A DNA stretch of 64,000 bases from NCBI GenBank assembly GCA_036365515.1, contig CM070874.1, positions 63,569,583 to 63,633,582 of the forward strand, written 5' to 3'. Shown here piece by piece: positions 50,701 through 62,000 of the stretch. The position numbers were made by a program, and so were the translations under genes. This DNA is from Torymus aiolomorphi. Taxonomy: Eukaryota > Arthropoda > Insecta > Hymenoptera > Torymidae. Numbering within the stretch: position 1 is the first letter of the stretch; each line of letters begins with the position of its first letter. Under the pieces are notes generated by a model, which saw only the letters and a list, made by a program, of their open reading frames with translations, was not told the DNA's origin and did not search any database.

Positions 50701-53700
50701 TTTTTCTTATAATACTGTTCGGATTCCCTAGCGTCCGACCATCGTTCTCCTTTACTACTTAACTCCTTGAAATCTTCAATTTTATTATATAACTTATATG
50801 GTTCTTTTCTTACATTTAACTTTGAGTCATTATTTTGATTTTTATATTAAAATGTCAAGTCTCAGTATTTTTATCGTGGCTTTGTACACTTGGTTTCATT
50901 TATTATACATTTACATTTGTGAAACTGAAATAATGTTGTTGGTATTCGTTGATGTGCTTTATCTCGAAAGTAATTGATGCTTAATTTTCGATTAACGAAA
51001 ACTTTACTTTACTCGAGTACTCATGCAAATTTAACTTATACTTTGACGTTACCGTGCGCTGTAAAAGTTTAAAGTGTGCATGAAAAACGACGAGCAACAT
51101 CTTAAAATTTCCATGAACAAGCAGCGCCAAGCTGTTCCTGCAGTAAATCCACTTCCAACTGACAATTTTATTCTGCTTCCACTGCTAATTCTCTTAAGTA
51201 AAAATCTGAAAACAGAATTAAAAACTTTTTCATTGTTATATAAAGATGAAAATATGTGATGGGATAAAAATGCACACTGAATGTAATAAATAATAGTACC
51301 TTTATTTTCTTCAAAGTGTAAAATAAAAGTTTTCTAAAGGTAAATATGCAAAGTTTTAAACACACGAGCAAAAATAAGATTATAGAATTTTTCCCCGGAA
51401 CAACCTCTTTCATTATGCAGTGTTTTCATCGCATAACCGTTACTTCTTTTGATCAGCGAAACTAGATGATATTTTTTTCTCGGAAAAGATAAAGCATAGC
51501 AATGTATTCCGTATGAGAAATTCCTTTTATTCACAGACTGAACAGAGTAAAATGCCAATTGCCCATGTAACGATCGGTCAAGCTGAAGGTGCACAAAGCT
51601 TGTGTCTAAAATTGCCGAGGCGAAGTTCGTAGAGCAAAACTTTCTTTTTATTCGTTGAAAATTTGTTTTGTACAATTTTATGTCTTTCATTTTTCCATTC
51701 TATTTAGCTCTCTCTTTTTGTTGTGAGCATCGGAAAAAATTCATTCTACGGCCAAATACGGTAGAAAGTTTTGATTGTTTATTTCACATATTGAATGTAA
51801 CATAAAATGTTCCATTTTATACCAAATGTATACCTCTAATATTGATAGTAAAAAATAAGTTGAAAAGAGACTTTAATTTTTTTTAATGTTCCGTGAAATA
51901 TTTCCTTTTTCATAGAAAACACGCCCTTTTGTAAAATGAGATTGTTGAAATTCCTGTGGATTTATTCAGTAAAAACTTGAGAAAAGACATCGTCAGCTTC
52001 TATCGAGCTAAAGAGAAAGAATTTTATCACATTTCCTGGATTCCTGGAAAGTGTAATACATCCGCTGATATCTCTGTACTGCCTTGCGGTGTACGTGCTA
52101 TCCAACACGAATAAAATACAAACATGACGTGCATAGCTGTACATTTATATTCTGTGGCTTCCAGGAATAACCACTTATCTACACTTTTCATTATTTTGAG
52201 TAAATCGAGTTTTTAGTTTCACATCGGTTTTTTAAATCAAGACAAATGAAGATTAAATGCAACTCTGCATCTATGAATATTAATCTAAATAACATATTTA
52301 TTACCATAGTAAGTAGAACAAGTATAGCGTTCATGTCTTAGAAAACAACTTTCACTTATGTGGTTATTCCGGGAAAAAAAAATTTCAGTGGAGTTACGTG
52401 AGTTTTCCAGTCTCAATGGCAATTAAATTGTTTTTTCGGCAACTATGCATGATAAATACGAACTATCGCTCACGGGAGCTTGTAGAAGCTGTCATTTTCG
52501 AGTGTAGGGGCAAATTTGAGAAGAAAAAAAAACTTTTCTTTCTAATACAGCTACCTTGCTATGGGTACACTTATAAGAATAAGGTCTCTTATTGGAAAAG
52601 TGGAGTTGTATCGTTTTTCCAGGGTATTTGATGAAAAAAGTGGAGTTATGTGGGTTTTCCGGGAGTTATTCTAAAAAAAAAAAGTGGAGATACGTGATTA
52701 TTCCAGAAACATATTGCAAAAAATGAAGTTATAGCGTTTTTCCTTGTGTTTATTCAAGACAACGAGTGCACTTTCGTAATTTCTGTCATGATTACGTGAT
52801 AGAGGACTGTTCGAAGATAAGAAATAAGGCATAAAACCTATTTTGAAAAACATGTCACCTACGTGGTTTTTCCGGAAAGTCACATATGTATATACATATA
52901 CATAAATATTCATATTCCGATGAAACCATCCACTCTTCAACAAAAATCTATTCGAAAACCGAACGAAAGTGTTTACCTTCGAACAACAGCCAAAATCCTT
53001 TCCGATCACCCACCACGCCTCGAATTATAAACTACTTCCCAACTCAATTAACTCTTCCGCTAATTTCTTACACAGATCAAGCACAATCGCCGTCAATATT
53101 CGCTCGATCCTTGCTCTTTTCCACCTACACCACTGCGCTTCCCACTCCCTCTAAAATTTGTCCATCTCTCTCCCCTCAACTCTTTCCCTCTTCTCATCTC
53201 AAACTTTACCTGCCGGGCCTTCCTGTATACGCGCCTGCACCCCCTGCCTAATTCCCTCTCAGCTTCCTCTTGGCTTTACATTCGAGAGCAGCTCTCCTCT
53301 CTCTCTCTCTCCGGCAAGTATTGTTTTCGGTATAATTGAGCGTGTACACAGTAGCCTGTCGGCCGCAGAGCTATTCCTACGGGGGCCGAAAGTTGCTTTA
53401 GGGCTGCTGAACTTTCCGCGCGCGGAGCGGAGGGCGAGGGATTCGGCCCGACCTCGCTGCACACACTCGCGCGAGAGAGCTTACTTTGGCTCCGCGAAGC
53501 TGTGTGTGTGTGGAGTGTAAATGGACGCGGCGCGGTGGCGGAATCCTGCGTCGTCGTCGCCGCATTTGCGCGGACCCGTATTACACTTAGCCCCGGTGAT
53601 GGGGTCCGAGAGAGCGTGTGAAAGGACGTATGTGTGAGCGAGTATACGAGTTAGCCCGTGAGCTATACAGTCGTTAGTGTGTTTCGCAGAGTTGGCGAGC

Positions 53701-56700
53701 AAGCGAGCGAGCAGCGTTTGCGCGCGCAGCGAGAAACAATTAGCGAAAGTGTTGGAGTAAGCGAGTTGTTGCGTCCGGGACTGATATAGTATATTTTTGG
53801 GCCGCGCGAGAGAATTGTTATACCATGCACGACAACAGCGGAAGAAGTTCGCCAGTTCCTTTGCAAAGTTGTGTCTTTTGTGTGTGTGTATAGTGAAAGT
53901 AGTTTATCCGAGCCAAATTATTCTTGCTTTGTGGAAGTTTGAGAAGGCGGCATTGTGATTGTAATTTTCTATTCGACACTCAGCAGCTGGAGTGTATATA
54001 TATATATGATTCTTCTTTTCGAGGATGATATTCTTAATTTTCTTAAATTGTATAGCAAAAAGACATCGTTTCAATGTTATTTTCATTCTGTAATTATATA
54101 GTTTAGTCATTTGTTACACAACTAGCTCACAAACTATAGTGTGGGAAACTAGTACGGGCGCGAATAACGAACGAGTTTAATTGAAAACGATATCTACGTT
54201 ACTAGTTTATTTACCTCTCCTGTAGGTAGCAGAAGCTTTGGCTTTAATCATAAAAGAAACACTTTTTCAACTTCTGCAATCATCAGGATCAATTTAATTT
54301 CAATTTAAAACTATTTGCTTCTGATCGGCTGATTAGAGATTTCCCCTGCCTTTTTTTCTTTAATTCGAGCGTAAATTAACAGATAATTAAACGAACTGCG
54401 TTGTATCCTGTACAGCACGTTTCTTTCTCTGCAAAATAAAATTCTAATCCGCATTCTAATCCCATTCAATCAATGAAAACAAAAATCTAACCGTTCATCA
54501 AAGAGACTTACGCCATCGATTGATTCTATATACTCACCACGAAAGTAATTAAAAAAAAAACCAACGAAAGTACAAGACAACACCCACCTATATCCTATAT
54601 AATTAATTCCTTGCGGTCTCGCTCTCTAATGCACCCATACACATATACTCACGCACACATACACGATGGTAGAATCTCTCTCTCTCTCTAAGAACGTGCT
54701 CGAAAACAACGCGCGTCGAGCCGCCGCGCACTCTACTCCTCGCTCGCAGCTGCATGTACATGCGCTGTAACACTATATACGAAACAAGAGGCGAGACGTG
54801 CGGGAGAGAGAGAGAGAGAGGGAGGACACACTCTCCGCGCGCGCGTCTTATTCGAGGGTGGTTAGCGCCCTCAGCGCACGGCCGACTCTGCGTCTTTGAG
54901 GAAAATCCGAGAATCAGCAGAGGGCGAGCAAGAGAGAGACACGGGGAGCTAAGTAGGCTTTTGGTCTCTCTCTCGAGAGCGGGAGAGGGCTGTGTGACGC
55001 GCGAGCGAGCGAACAAGCTTCTTTTTTATTATTATTATTATTTCGACACGGGAATTGCATTTCTGAGGTAATTGAATGCCGCTGTGTGTATGCGTATGTG
55101 TAATGGAGTGACCGTGGGAGAACGTTTTTTTCTTTTTGCAGACGGTGTAGTTTTTTTTTGTCGGAGTTATAGAGAAGGGCGAGGGTTACAACGGCGTGGG
55201 CGCGTTGTGCTTATTAATGGCGGTCGTATGAAAAGTCGGATCTGTTAAGTGAGCGTGGGTGTTTGTAATCAAGACTGGTGAGGATTATCTTATTATGCGG
55301 GGGTGGATGCGGTTGAGGCTGCGTCCCGAGTCATCGCACCTCATTACGATGGTAACGCGGCAGCGGAGGAATCAAATATAAAAAAAAAAAAAAAAAAATA
55401 TGCCGGTGGCCGCGCGCGCTTGATTCCTTTCTTTACTTCTTGCGGATTTATCCGCAGCTTCCCTCTGGGGAAATTCATAGCTATAATTTTTTCATACATT
55501 TGTAATGATAGCAATATATATCCAAATAGAGTGTGTATATACCTTCCGAATGCCATTTCAGAGATGTGTACATTTCTTTGCGGCGAGTCGAATGTTTATA
55601 GAGAGAATTGCAAAAAGTTGGAAATTTTCTTGCAACTTCTGTTATGTTTGTTTTTAAGTCATGTAAACAGCTAAGGTTGGTAATGATATTTCATAGACAT
55701 AATTTTAAAGCGTTGTTTGAATATATAGGTAAATACATACGTATATTTATTATATATTAGAAATTTAAGAAGTTGAGTCAACGTGTAAGCTAGCTTTTTA
55801 TGTTTTGATGTAACCTTCGAAAAGCCTACAAAACTTTTAATAAATATTCTATTATACGTTTAACAAAGATTTAAAAAAACAATTATAGCTATTGACACAC
55901 TTAAAAAAATCTCCAACTATTTTCGCCAACTTCACCTCTAGCTCGTAATTGGCCACCTATCTCTCCCACTCTCTTAATGAATCATCACTTCCGCTCAAAA
56001 GTATCAACAGCACTTTTAACTAGCCTCAAAGAGGAAACTTCACTCCCGCGTCTTCCCCCCCTCACTCTCTCTCACAGACCGAACTTTCATCCGCACCAAG
56101 CGAGAAACTCCCATTGTCCTTCAAGTCTCGCGCTCTAGCGTATAAAGCTCAGACTCCCTCTCTCTCTCTCGCACAGTGGAAACAATGCCAAGATCCGCAG
56201 CGTATAACCCGCTCCTTCCCCAGCGGTTGGCTAGCTTTTCGCCGCGGCTCTTTCTCCCTTTCTCTCCTCGAATATGCGCCAGCTCTCTCTGTCTGTGCGG
56301 ATTTTCTATCTCTCCCGGATCGTTTGCCGGGCGATCGCGCGTACACCGGGGGAATTTCAATTGACCGATGCCTGGGCGCGAGCAAAGAGAACCGTCGGTA
56401 AGCCGCTCGGCCAATTAGAGCTGGGGCAGGCCGGTCGGTCCGAGCCAATGGCCGCGAAGCCGAAGGATTACCGGCGGTCGCCGCGCTCTGCTGCTATCGT
56501 GAGGCTGTGCTCTCGCTTTTTTTTCTATTATGGTGTGCGAGTGCTGAGTTCGCGGGATTTAAGTCACTTTGCGCTTATATTCTTTGCAGAGGGCGAGTAT
56601 ATATATAGTAGTGCTTTCGGCGATCTCTCCCTCACGGTCGGATTGGGTGGTGATATGCGCGCGAGAGAAAGTGTCCGATTTCGCGAGGGTTCTTTCTTTC

Positions 56701-57585
56701 GTTCCGCTCGATTGGAGCGGTCATGTTGAATCTTTCGTTCGAGGCTGTTCAGCAAATCGAATGATTCGAATACCGATCATAAATCTCTTATTTAAGGAGT
56801 GGCGTTTAAAAGAGACATTTGATGTGTATTAGAGTATTTTAATCTTTTTTTTATTCTTTGTTTTTGAGCTGAATTAATTTCATCTATTTTAGTATTCACG
56901 TAAATATTTTGAAGAATTAAGTATGTTTTGCATGTAAGTTAAAGTTATTATCAACTACGAAAGATTATATACGATGTAAATTTATACGTCGTATCTATAA
57001 AAAATAATATCGTTTTTATTAATAAGTGTAATTATTGAAAAAAAAAAACAATAATTACCGAAAAAATAGTAATATGTTATAGAACTAGCCAATTGATATT
57101 GATAAAAGTTTGGACGTATTTCGTACAAAATATGTTACTTTCACCTAGTTTCATTTTATCGTTATACTTAACAAATTTACAATAATGGCACAAATTTCAC
57201 ATGCAAAAAACCTGATAAAATCCATGCGCTGCATTCTCCTTTGCCAAACATTCCAACTCTCACCCCGTCAACTTTCCCTCAATCTCTAAAAATCCAATAC
57301 CACACCGTAACTTTTTAACGTATATATATCCTGCGCGCAGGTCCGATCCTAATAGACACGGCGAACTTCTCGACGAAGGCGGATCGCGCCCGGCCGCTGG
57401 ACCACGAGATAATGGCGAAACTGGAGACGATCATCGGCAGCGACGGCTCGGACAGGACGCAGCTCTATCAGACTATCCTCGAAGCGAAAACGGACATCAG
57501 CAGCCTGACGCCGGCCGATCTGCTAATTAGGGACCTCAAAGTCGTCAATGGCGTGCCGATACCCGGCTTCCCCATCCTCGTCAAG
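25653..57585 (+). CDS. Prune: Prune-type DHH phosphoesterase (exopolyphosphatase family), 5' part
   Basis: DHH-superfamily Prune proteins hydrolyse short-chain polyphosphate and cyclic nucleotides. Four exons (25653-25697, 27283-27518, 43255-43520, 57341-57585) join in phase to 792 nt, 264 codons. Motif I is VVLGNPTCDLDS (Asp34, Asp36). IVVPVLNVSRDEF follows. Motif II is LVDHH (114-116), motif III is VVDHRP (134-136), and GSC (155-157) and ILIDTANF (Asp188) complete the metal-binding DHH core. The start METMDVFL matches the short N-terminus of the family. Human PRUNE1 has about 450 residues, so the bulk of the DHHA2 domain lies beyond the last donor (GTAAGC at 57586) and outside the window. 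All metal-ligand motifs seen are intact. Introns are huge (1585, 15736 and 13820 bp). The gene diverges from INPP4. Confidence 0.92.
25698..27282 (+). other. Prune intron 1
   Basis: This is 1585 bp of AT-rich sequence with a poly(A) run at about 26729-26745. I see no other feature. Confidence 0.7.
27283..27518 (+). CDS. Prune: Prune exon 2 (DHH motif I)
   Basis: The acceptor is GCTTTCCACAG and the donor GTGAGT. It encodes RVRVVLGNPTCDLDSAVCAL and VVPVLNVSRDEFRLKTEVVH, ending phase 2 at KFR. It is GC-rich at third positions. Confidence 0.92.
27906..28614. repeat. Long foldback element, family F1 copy 2 (best preserved)
   Basis: Two arms of about 350 bp form an inverted repeat meeting near 28260. 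The ends are ACAAGGAGA and TCTCCTTGT. Internal matches include GGAAGTTACAAGCAATCAAA, CAATGGGCCC-like and TCGATTTCTGGTA with their complements. No coding capacity is present. Related copies lie at 5525-6180 and 38200-38540. Confidence 0.85.
31501..31572 (+). tRNA. tRNA-like sequence (degenerate tRNA or SINE head)
   Basis: This is a 72-nt cloverleaf-like sequence. The acceptor stem GCGACG pairs with CGTCGC (6 of 7 pairs). The D stem GCTC/GAGC is perfect. The A-box-like TAGCTCAGTGA and the B-box-like TATTCAAATCC are both present. The anticodon stem pairs only partly (about 3 of 5) and the loop would give anticodon ACA, which eukaryotes do not normally use. The T stem is also weak. It is therefore probably a tRNA pseudogene or a tRNA-derived retroelement rather than a working tRNA. 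Confidence 0.5.
32473..32494. repeat. (GT)n microsatellite
   Basis: Eleven GT units lie in a CpG-rich intronic block. Confidence 0.9.
36128..36167. repeat. (CT)n microsatellite
   Basis: Twenty uninterrupted CT units in Prune intron 2; this resembles a GAGA-factor-type tract. Confidence 0.92.
37973..38138. repeat. Short MITE with internal 20-bp tandem repeat
   Basis: The ends are CACTGAAGAAAAAT and ATTTTTCTTTTCAGTG, followed inward by ATTCAAGTAAATCGAA and its near complement. The middle has four copies of TTGTTTTAAG at exactly 20-bp spacing (38011, 38031, 38051, 38071). Confidence 0.8.
38200..38540. repeat. Foldback family F1 copy 3 (partial)
   Basis: The left part has AAAATATTAATTTTTCAGG then TATCGTAAG. 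The right part has GCCCATATCTCGAGA, GGTACTGAGTTT and ATTGACTCTC, each matching the right half of the 27.9-kb element. Much of the left arm is missing. Confidence 0.6.
39351..39430. repeat. Degenerate AGATAA-rich repeat
   Basis: Repeated AAGATAA/AAAGATA units (about ten in 80 bp), all on the same strand, form a dense set of GATA-type sites. Confidence 0.7.
39710..39925. repeat. Degenerate repeat with TTTGCCCATA units
   Basis: CATAGTTTGCCCATA recurs three or more times, mixed with GCCCACATGTTG- and GCCCATATTTCG-like variants. The block ends in CATTTCTACGCGGGCA, which looks like a MITE end. The left end was not defined. Confidence 0.5.
41069..41195. repeat. MITE with CCCTGGTAGAAA end
   Basis: The left arm has CCCTGGTAGAAACCGTCC then CTCCCATTTTCTAGCCATTT. 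The right arm carries AAATGGCTAGAAAATGGGAG and then GATGGACGATTTT. A second insertion with the same end lies at about 45.3 kb. Confidence 0.7.
41575..42382. repeat. Long near-perfect foldback element (808 bp) with TA ends
   Basis: Two arms of about 390 bp are inverted copies meeting near 41980. The ends are TATATGTGCAAATCCG and CGGATTTGCACATATA, consistent with TA target duplications as for Tc1/mariner-type MITEs. The arms encode almost the same 73-codon open frame on opposite strands (MQIRGLQTTTGVQKRKK...), differing at a handful of residues, which is a symmetry effect and not evidence of a gene. I saw few mismatches, so the insertion looks fairly recent. Confidence 0.88.
43255..43520 (+). 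CDS. Prune: Prune exon 3 (DHH motifs II and III)
   Basis: The acceptor is CTTCCAG and the donor GTACGC. It encodes EIDLRELRDSGQLELVLVDH(H), HEVVDHRP and LETVGSCASLVARAILER. It ends phase 1 at LLR. Confidence 0.95.
44682..44709. repeat. (TC)n microsatellite
   Basis: Fourteen TC units in Prune intron 3. Confidence 0.9.
45286..45382. repeat. Partial MITE with CCCTGGTAGAAA end
   Basis: The right end TTTCTACCAGGG is the reverse complement of the end at 41069. GAAAAATCGTTTCA is also shared with that element, and CTAGCTATTTTCTAACTTCTTGGCC resembles its GGCTAGAAAATGG segment. The left boundary is approximate. Confidence 0.55.
46520..46562. repeat. 43-bp direct repeat, copy 1
   Basis: CTTTCATTATTACTTTTCAA and flanking bases recur at 47598-47640 with about two mismatches. 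Confidence 0.75.
47598..47640. repeat. 43-bp direct repeat, copy 2
   Basis: This is the second copy, 1078 bp from the first. Flanks show only loose pyrimidine-rich similarity. Confidence 0.75.
52145..52880. repeat. Cluster of degenerate TGGAGTTAYGTG...TTTTCC motifs
   Basis: Copies are seen at about 52353-52371, 52388-52410, 52600-52620, 52639-52662, 52684-52704, 52722-52742 and 52860-52876, with one inverted copy at 52150-52190 (GGAATAACCACTTATCTACAC). They look like stacked or decayed MITE ends. Confidence 0.6.
53260..53900 (+). promoter_or_regulatory. CpG-rich block resembling an insect promoter/5' leader
   Basis: A GC-rich stretch carries GCGAGCAAGCGAGCGAGCAG, GAGAGAG and repeated GTGTGT runs, as often seen in insect 5' leaders. 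It is followed by an ATG at 53825 that opens only 22 codons (MHDNSGRSSPVPLQSC...). It might be an internal promoter in the Prune intron or only a composition peak. No linked exon was found. Confidence 0.2.
57341..57585 (+). CDS. Prune: Prune exon 4 (end of DHH domain)
   Basis: The acceptor is CTGCGCGCAG and the donor GTAAGC. It encodes GPILIDTANFSTKADRARPL then DHEIM, and ends TPADLLIRDLKVVNGVPIPG and FPILVK in phase 0, the join toward DHHA2. Confidence 0.93.
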
Positions 57586-58979
57586 GTAAGCGAATTCACT
57601 TTTTTCATCCCCCATCCCTCCTTTTTTTTAACTCCTCAGACTTTACGCGCGTTAGGGCTTAATTGGCATGTACGCGCGGGGGTGGAACAAAAAGTCGGTA
57701 CGCTGGATGTAAATGAATATCCACGCGCTGCGGCGCGGTGCTGGTTCGGCGCGGAAGGAAGAGCGAGAGAGAGACAGATAATGAGTCGGAATAATCCCTT
57801 TCCGGGAGCGCGCGCGAGGCTTCTTTCATAACCGCTAATTTAAAATGCATATGGGAGCCGACTGAATTCGGCATTATTTTGCGGCTGCGCGTGGCTCGTC
57901 GCGTCATTTCTTCTACGGTGAAAAATGCGCGCGTACGTGTGTGTATATAATGAATGAAAATGAATCGGAAGGGTTGTTGGCGGGGAATAAAGCGAAATAT
58001 AATATTTATTGAAAAAAAATTCTCCGGCGGAGATGCGAAATTGGAGGCGGTTTTTTGACGGGGTGAAATTTAAAGATGCATTCTTCGAAACGTGAAATTG
58101 CTTGGGAATACAATTTTGGATTATATACGGTTAGAGAACATCAAAGTTCGAATATGTGATGACGTGGGATTGAATTAGAATGTCATTGTATTATAATGAT
58201 ATTTTCGGAACTCAAAGTAGGTAATGATTCAAGTAATTGAATGGAACGTCGATGGAAATTCAAATGTTGTTGGCGCAGGCAAGCATTCGCTATATATTAT
58301 AGTAATCATTTAACTCATCACCCGAACAATGTTTGCGTTAATTGATTGTTGCTTCTGATGATTAGAATTTGTTTTCGATTAGCTTGCAAAAGATTAAAGT
58401 TCTCATCCGCTATACTATTATCTGATATTTCAAGCCGAATTCGGTTGATCAAACCTGGCTTTTGTAGCGTGAAATAAAAGTGTGCCGTAGCAGGCGATAC
58501 GCAAAAATGAAAATTAAATTTCGTTAACTATATATACGATCAACAATGCACGCCCACACATACCCAATTATTTATCCATTTCGAAAATATTTAACATCCT
58601 TTATTATTATAAAAAAGCAAAAGAAAATATAAAAATAAACAAACAAAATAACATCCGAATTTCGTAAAAACTTCGCCACCGCGACGTATACCATAACGCA
58701 CGCCGGAAACGCACATAACGAATCCGTCATTAAAAAAAATTGGAAAGCCCCTTGCCATACCAGATTCTGGCGCGGTCGTAAAAAGCAGCGCGGAAATGAA
58801 AAGTAGATGGAAAAAAATCACGCGAGTTACATAAAAATCCCGGCAAAGGGCCATAAAAAGCGGCGCTGGCCCTCACTCTCTCTCACCCCGGATAGCCCGT
58901 GTAACTACTAATAAATCCACTCAATCGAATCTCACAATCACTCGTCGGGGCTGCTGCTACTGCCGGGATATAGAAAGGA

Positions 58980-58980
<1 letters not shown>

Positions 58981-59005
<25 letters not shown>
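58981..59005. repeat. (GA)n microsatellite
   Basis: About twelve GA units lie in a CpG-rich block. Confidence 0.9.
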
Positions 59006-59010
<5 letters not shown>

Positions 59011-62000
59011 CCAGTTCAGAAGGCATTAAATAATCCGACAGCAGACGCGCGATCGAAGACCGGGGCGGAGTAGGAGAGGCTTGCTCTCCTCTCGATTCGA
59101 TTTCATCCCGCCTTCCGAATCAGCTCCCGGCGGAAAGGCGTGTAATACAAAGTTTAGATCGCTTTCCTTATTTTCATCAAGAGCGTTCCGGGTAATCATG
59201 TCACCCTTCGAGAGAGGAGCTACCTCCGCGCGAGTAGTAGTAGTAGTCCCGAGACGTGACTGGATTCCCGATGACGCTTGCGCGCGTCGCGCCGGTTTAC
59301 TCGCTTTTGTGCGCGCGCCGTGCTTTATTCGCCGATCGCTCGCTTTCTCTTACTTCCGTTCGCAGCTTCCTTTTTTCGCCGATGGAGGGCTAGAGCCTTT
59401 TTTCACTCGGTCCCTCGCTCTCCCCCTCCGTTTGCGTCTGCCCCGTCAGTTTGCCTCTTTTTGCTCTCCTTCCCTGGGAGCTTCCCATCCATCCCGTATC
59501 CATCCTTCGCTCTTTCCCTCCCTCTACTTCTACCTTTTTTTTTATTCGACTGTATCCGTTAGCATTCCCCGCGTATATATGTACGCGCGCACACGCGTTA
59601 TATACGTATATGTGTGTATATAGCCGTGACTCTTTCGCTCATCTCTCTTTCTGCCTCGCGCTTTTTTCTTTGTAGCAGCGTTCGCGAGTCGAGCCCCGCG
59701 TCGATTTCTACCCGCTATACTCTGTATGTATACGTGTATAGCTACTGGCTGGATGGCTAACCTTTTTCGGCCGGTAACGCTTTTTGCGCGCGCGCGCAGT
59801 GCCCTTTTTGCCGCTGCGCCGACGCTAGTGGTGTGATACCTACGTGATGCGACGAAAATTTTCAATTTCGTCATTTCGAGCGGGCGAATTTTTCGGTGTA
59901 CGATGTTTACGATGACTCTACGTGTTTCAAAATTAGATCGTTCGTTTTATATACGGGGTAGATGTATACACATGTGTATGTCGGTATTCGGTGAATTTCG
60001 AAAAAAAAAAAGGTAAAACGAAGTTTCTTTGTGCTCGATCTGATGGATTATTAATGTAGCAACGTCTGCTGTTTCTTGCAACAGAAAAGCATATTAAACA
60101 TTTATTTACGAGCAGTGAGATCGAATCGCATTAAAATTCAATTTATATATACACACTAATGAAAATGAATAATTTATTATCAAATATTGATTGACTTACA
60201 TTTGCAGTATAAATTTAAAGTCTGAATATTTATTAAAAATTCATTAACGGTAAATTGCATTATTGTAATATGAAGTTATTTATTAAGTGCTCTTAAAACT
60301 GTAAAAGTTATTTCTTTATATTAATTGGTAGATCTAAAACAATTTTTATACCTTTTCTTAAAATTTCTGAATTTTGTACCTAAATTATCTTAGAAACTAT
60401 CTTGTCTACACTACATACTTCACGCTCGCAAATGTTTGGCTAGAATCATTTTCTTGTAATATACAGAATATTTTGTTCGTTCCATAAAATACTTTAAAAA
60501 CAATTGGATAATTCATTTTTTTGTAATTTTATTGATAAAAATGTATTATTTATTTATGAAATCAATAGTTTACTTAATGGAACAATACCTATGTTAAGTT
60601 AAAGGAATCTAATTGCTAATCAAGTAGAACTTGTTCTTTTTTTAAATAACTGAAGAATCACTATAACTGTAGATACAACTTTTATTTAATAATAGAGAAT
60701 TTTATACTGAATCAAATTCAGTATTAATATATAGGGATTACTGACTTCAAAGACGTTAAAGACGAAAAATATTATATAATTACCCAACATTATAAAACGA
60801 AAACAAAAGAAGAAGAAGTAATAAGAGGATCCCCGAAAAAACGATAAATTAATATTCAAAAATCAAGAAATCGAAATAAAAAAAATAGAAGCATCTAAAA
60901 GATGTTTCTTATATGTTGACTTATTTTTTTTTATTCTTACAAAGCTTCTTCTTTGAAAAAAGAAAAAGAAAAGTCAATAATATTAAATTAAATACAATAT
61001 ACTTACAACTATTTTGTAATGAAACCCTCGCTAATGACAAGCAAGTGTACCTGTTCAACGAATCAAATAAAAATTATGCGGATCCCTCGCTGCAGCCAAT
61101 AAACTGAAGACACCCACACCAACACCTCGCCTCTATCCTTGGCGATTATCCTCGGTTAAAAGCCATTAAAGGCGGTCCCGCTTTCAATTAACATAAAAAT
61201 GTTTCGACTACATCCATTCTCGATTCCTCGCCCGTGTTCTCGAACCCCCCTCTCTTTCCACTCTTAGATTTATCCTCTCCAACCCCCTTCCTCTCTTCCT
61301 CTCTTCACCCCCGGGAACAGATATTCTTCCATTGCCGCCGGAGCTCGCGCGCGATCGATTGACTCGCTAAACCCCGTGAAATAGCAACGACGACGAGGCG
61401 CTAAAGTCGCGCGTGTAAATGGACCGTGGCGCAAGCGCCGGCAGGAATGCGCGATGATAATTGAAAAAGTTTAGAGATTCGCCGCGGCAGTGGCGTCGAG
61501 TTTCGATTTTTCCGCTCGACCGGCCTTTTTTACGCCACGAGGGGTGGAGAAAAGCCTCGCACGCGCGATTTCGTTTCTGTTTTAGTTTAAATGGACTGGT
61601 AAGCGGGGGAACCGGAGAGAAGGTGTGAGAGGAAAGCAGTGTTCTATGGTTTTCGGGCGACTTCGCTTGGGTCAATTTCGCGCTAGGGGGGCAGTTTTGT
61701 TTTGGGGCTATTGGGAGTTTCGAATATAGTGTAAATGTAAGCGCATTGTTTATGAAATTGGAGATTTCAAAAACTGGAGAGTAATTATTCCGTTTATTGT
61801 ACGTTATTCATTTTTTTTAGAATATCGAACGTTGTTCATTAATACATTAATTAACACTGGTTGTGGTGTGTATATCGTGGTGGAGTTATTATAACTCTCC
61901 GTGAGACATGCGTTTGAAACGTGGCCAAAAATGTTCTTTTTCCTTATGTCATGAAGCACATAGAAATAATTTTGCGTTGTTGAAAAAAGACCATGAAGAG

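Larger units (their letters stand above)
43521..57340 (+). other. Prune intron 3 (13.8 kb)
   Basis: No coding exon is recognised. CpG-rich blocks lie near 43.5-44.0, 45.4-45.9, 47.4-48.4, 49.6-50.2, 53.0-53.9, 54.6-55.4 and 55.9-56.8 kb, separated by AT-rich sequence. Microsatellites and repeat blocks inside it are listed separately. Confidence 0.65.

Noticed and set aside
59081..59623. 180-codon plus-strand frame rich in Arg, Phe, Ser and Pro
   Set aside because: Low-complexity CpG/pyrimidine-rich sequence with several frames open together and no motif.
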